Shown here: in pieces, positions 63,970-64,000 of the stretch
How positions within the stretch are numbered: position 1 is the stretch's first letter
Layout: every line of letters starts with the position of its first letter
Assembly (NCBI RefSeq): GCF_910592395.1
Contig: NC_088324.1
Span: forward strand, 4,180,953-4,244,952
Source of the DNA: Lineus longissimus
Lineage: Eukaryota > Nemertea > Pilidiophora > Heteronemertea > Lineidae
Direction of reading: 5' to 3'
DNA length: 64,000 nt
The notes under the pieces: generated by a model
Told to the model about the DNA's origin: nothing
The model's input: only the letters and a program-made list of their open reading frames with translations
The model's database searches: none
Made by a program: the position numbers and the translations under genes

Positions 63970-64000
63970 GCAATTTCGAGATTCTACGATGATAAGTTGT

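Larger units (their letters stand above)
44525..64000 (+). repeat. Satellite array, right segment (same monomer family)
   Basis: The same satellite resumes in the same orientation and phase after the foldback element, starting inside the F-type monomer that the element split. Monomer classes and order match the left segment. Most of this segment (45388-61533) is a second copy of 27835-45387. The array runs past the end of the window, so its true length is unknown. No gene is present. Confidence 0.98.

Noticed and set aside
1-64000. Hundreds of open frames of 60-158 codons on both strands, many beginning MSFDSDITRLAM, MALVATDHAHFGY or MTTYHRRISKLRSQF.
   Set aside because: They are translations of the same monomers in different frames, recur at 152-bp spacing, overlap each other on opposite strands, and break when a 151- or 152-bp monomer shifts the frame. 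No initiation context, domain or codon pattern supports coding.
1-64000. CENP-B box (TTCG....A..CGGG) as evidence of a centromeric satellite.
   Set aside because: Monomers have TTCGAG and TTCGAC, but I found no CGGG at the required spacing. Centromere function therefore cannot be claimed from sequence.
1-64000. Hammerhead ribozyme, as found in some invertebrate satellites.
   Set aside because: F, G and D'' tails have CTGATGG, one base from the core CTGATGA, and no properly placed GAAA partner or stem was seen.
1-64000. rRNA intergenic spacer subrepeats.
   Set aside because: No 18S, 5.8S or 28S sequence or Pol I promoter-like unique sequence appears in 64 kb.

Overview
The window is almost entirely one tandem satellite array: about 413 head-to-tail copies of a roughly 152-bp monomer (151-153 bp), all in the same orientation, interrupted once by a 1,105-bp foldback-type mobile element at 43412-44516. 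I see no credible protein-coding gene, rRNA, tRNA, CRISPR array or bacterial gene context. A tandem array of this size with multi-monomer higher-order structure, plus an inverted-repeat element flanked by an 8-bp target duplication, points to eukaryotic heterochromatin (pericentromeric, subtelomeric or other). The host cannot be named from this. The monomers are CpG-rich rather than CpG-depleted, and the inserted element resembles the sea urchin TU class of foldback elements (15-bp tandem repeats in the arms, 8-bp target duplication; from memory). Both facts lean weakly towards an invertebrate without heavy CpG methylation of this DNA.

Organisation. Most monomers fall into seven recurrent classes, here called A to G, which follow one another in a fixed order. 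Modules run from one A monomer to the next and are made by leaving classes out of A-(B)-C-D-(E)-(F)-G. This gives module lengths quantised near 610, 761, 914 and 1,066 bp. Above this level are tandem duplications with offsets of 914, 915, 1,219, 1,523, 1,675/1,676, 2,131, 2,437 and 2,589 bp, and a large duplication of about 17.5 kb (27835-45387 repeated as 45388-61533). Several duplication junctions lie inside chimeric monomers in perfect monomer register, as expected from unequal homologous exchange.

Region by region. 1-12.9 kb: A-to-G modules with 2,437-, 2,131- and 914-bp duplications and one 81-bp deletion that fuses two monomers. 13-16.1 kb: the most divergent monomers, with loose order. 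16.1-27.8 kb: mixed modules with scattered islands of divergent I-H monomers. 27.8-45.4 kb: left copy of the 17.5-kb duplication, carrying the foldback element. 45.4-61.5 kb: right copy, with a perfect empty site for that element at 60663-60670. The end of the window (60925-63969) holds two consecutive decamers of about 1,523 bp, the most regular part of the array.

The many open frames of 60-158 codons on both strands come from low stop density in the monomer. They are the same peptide-like strings repeated at monomer spacing and are not annotated as genes.
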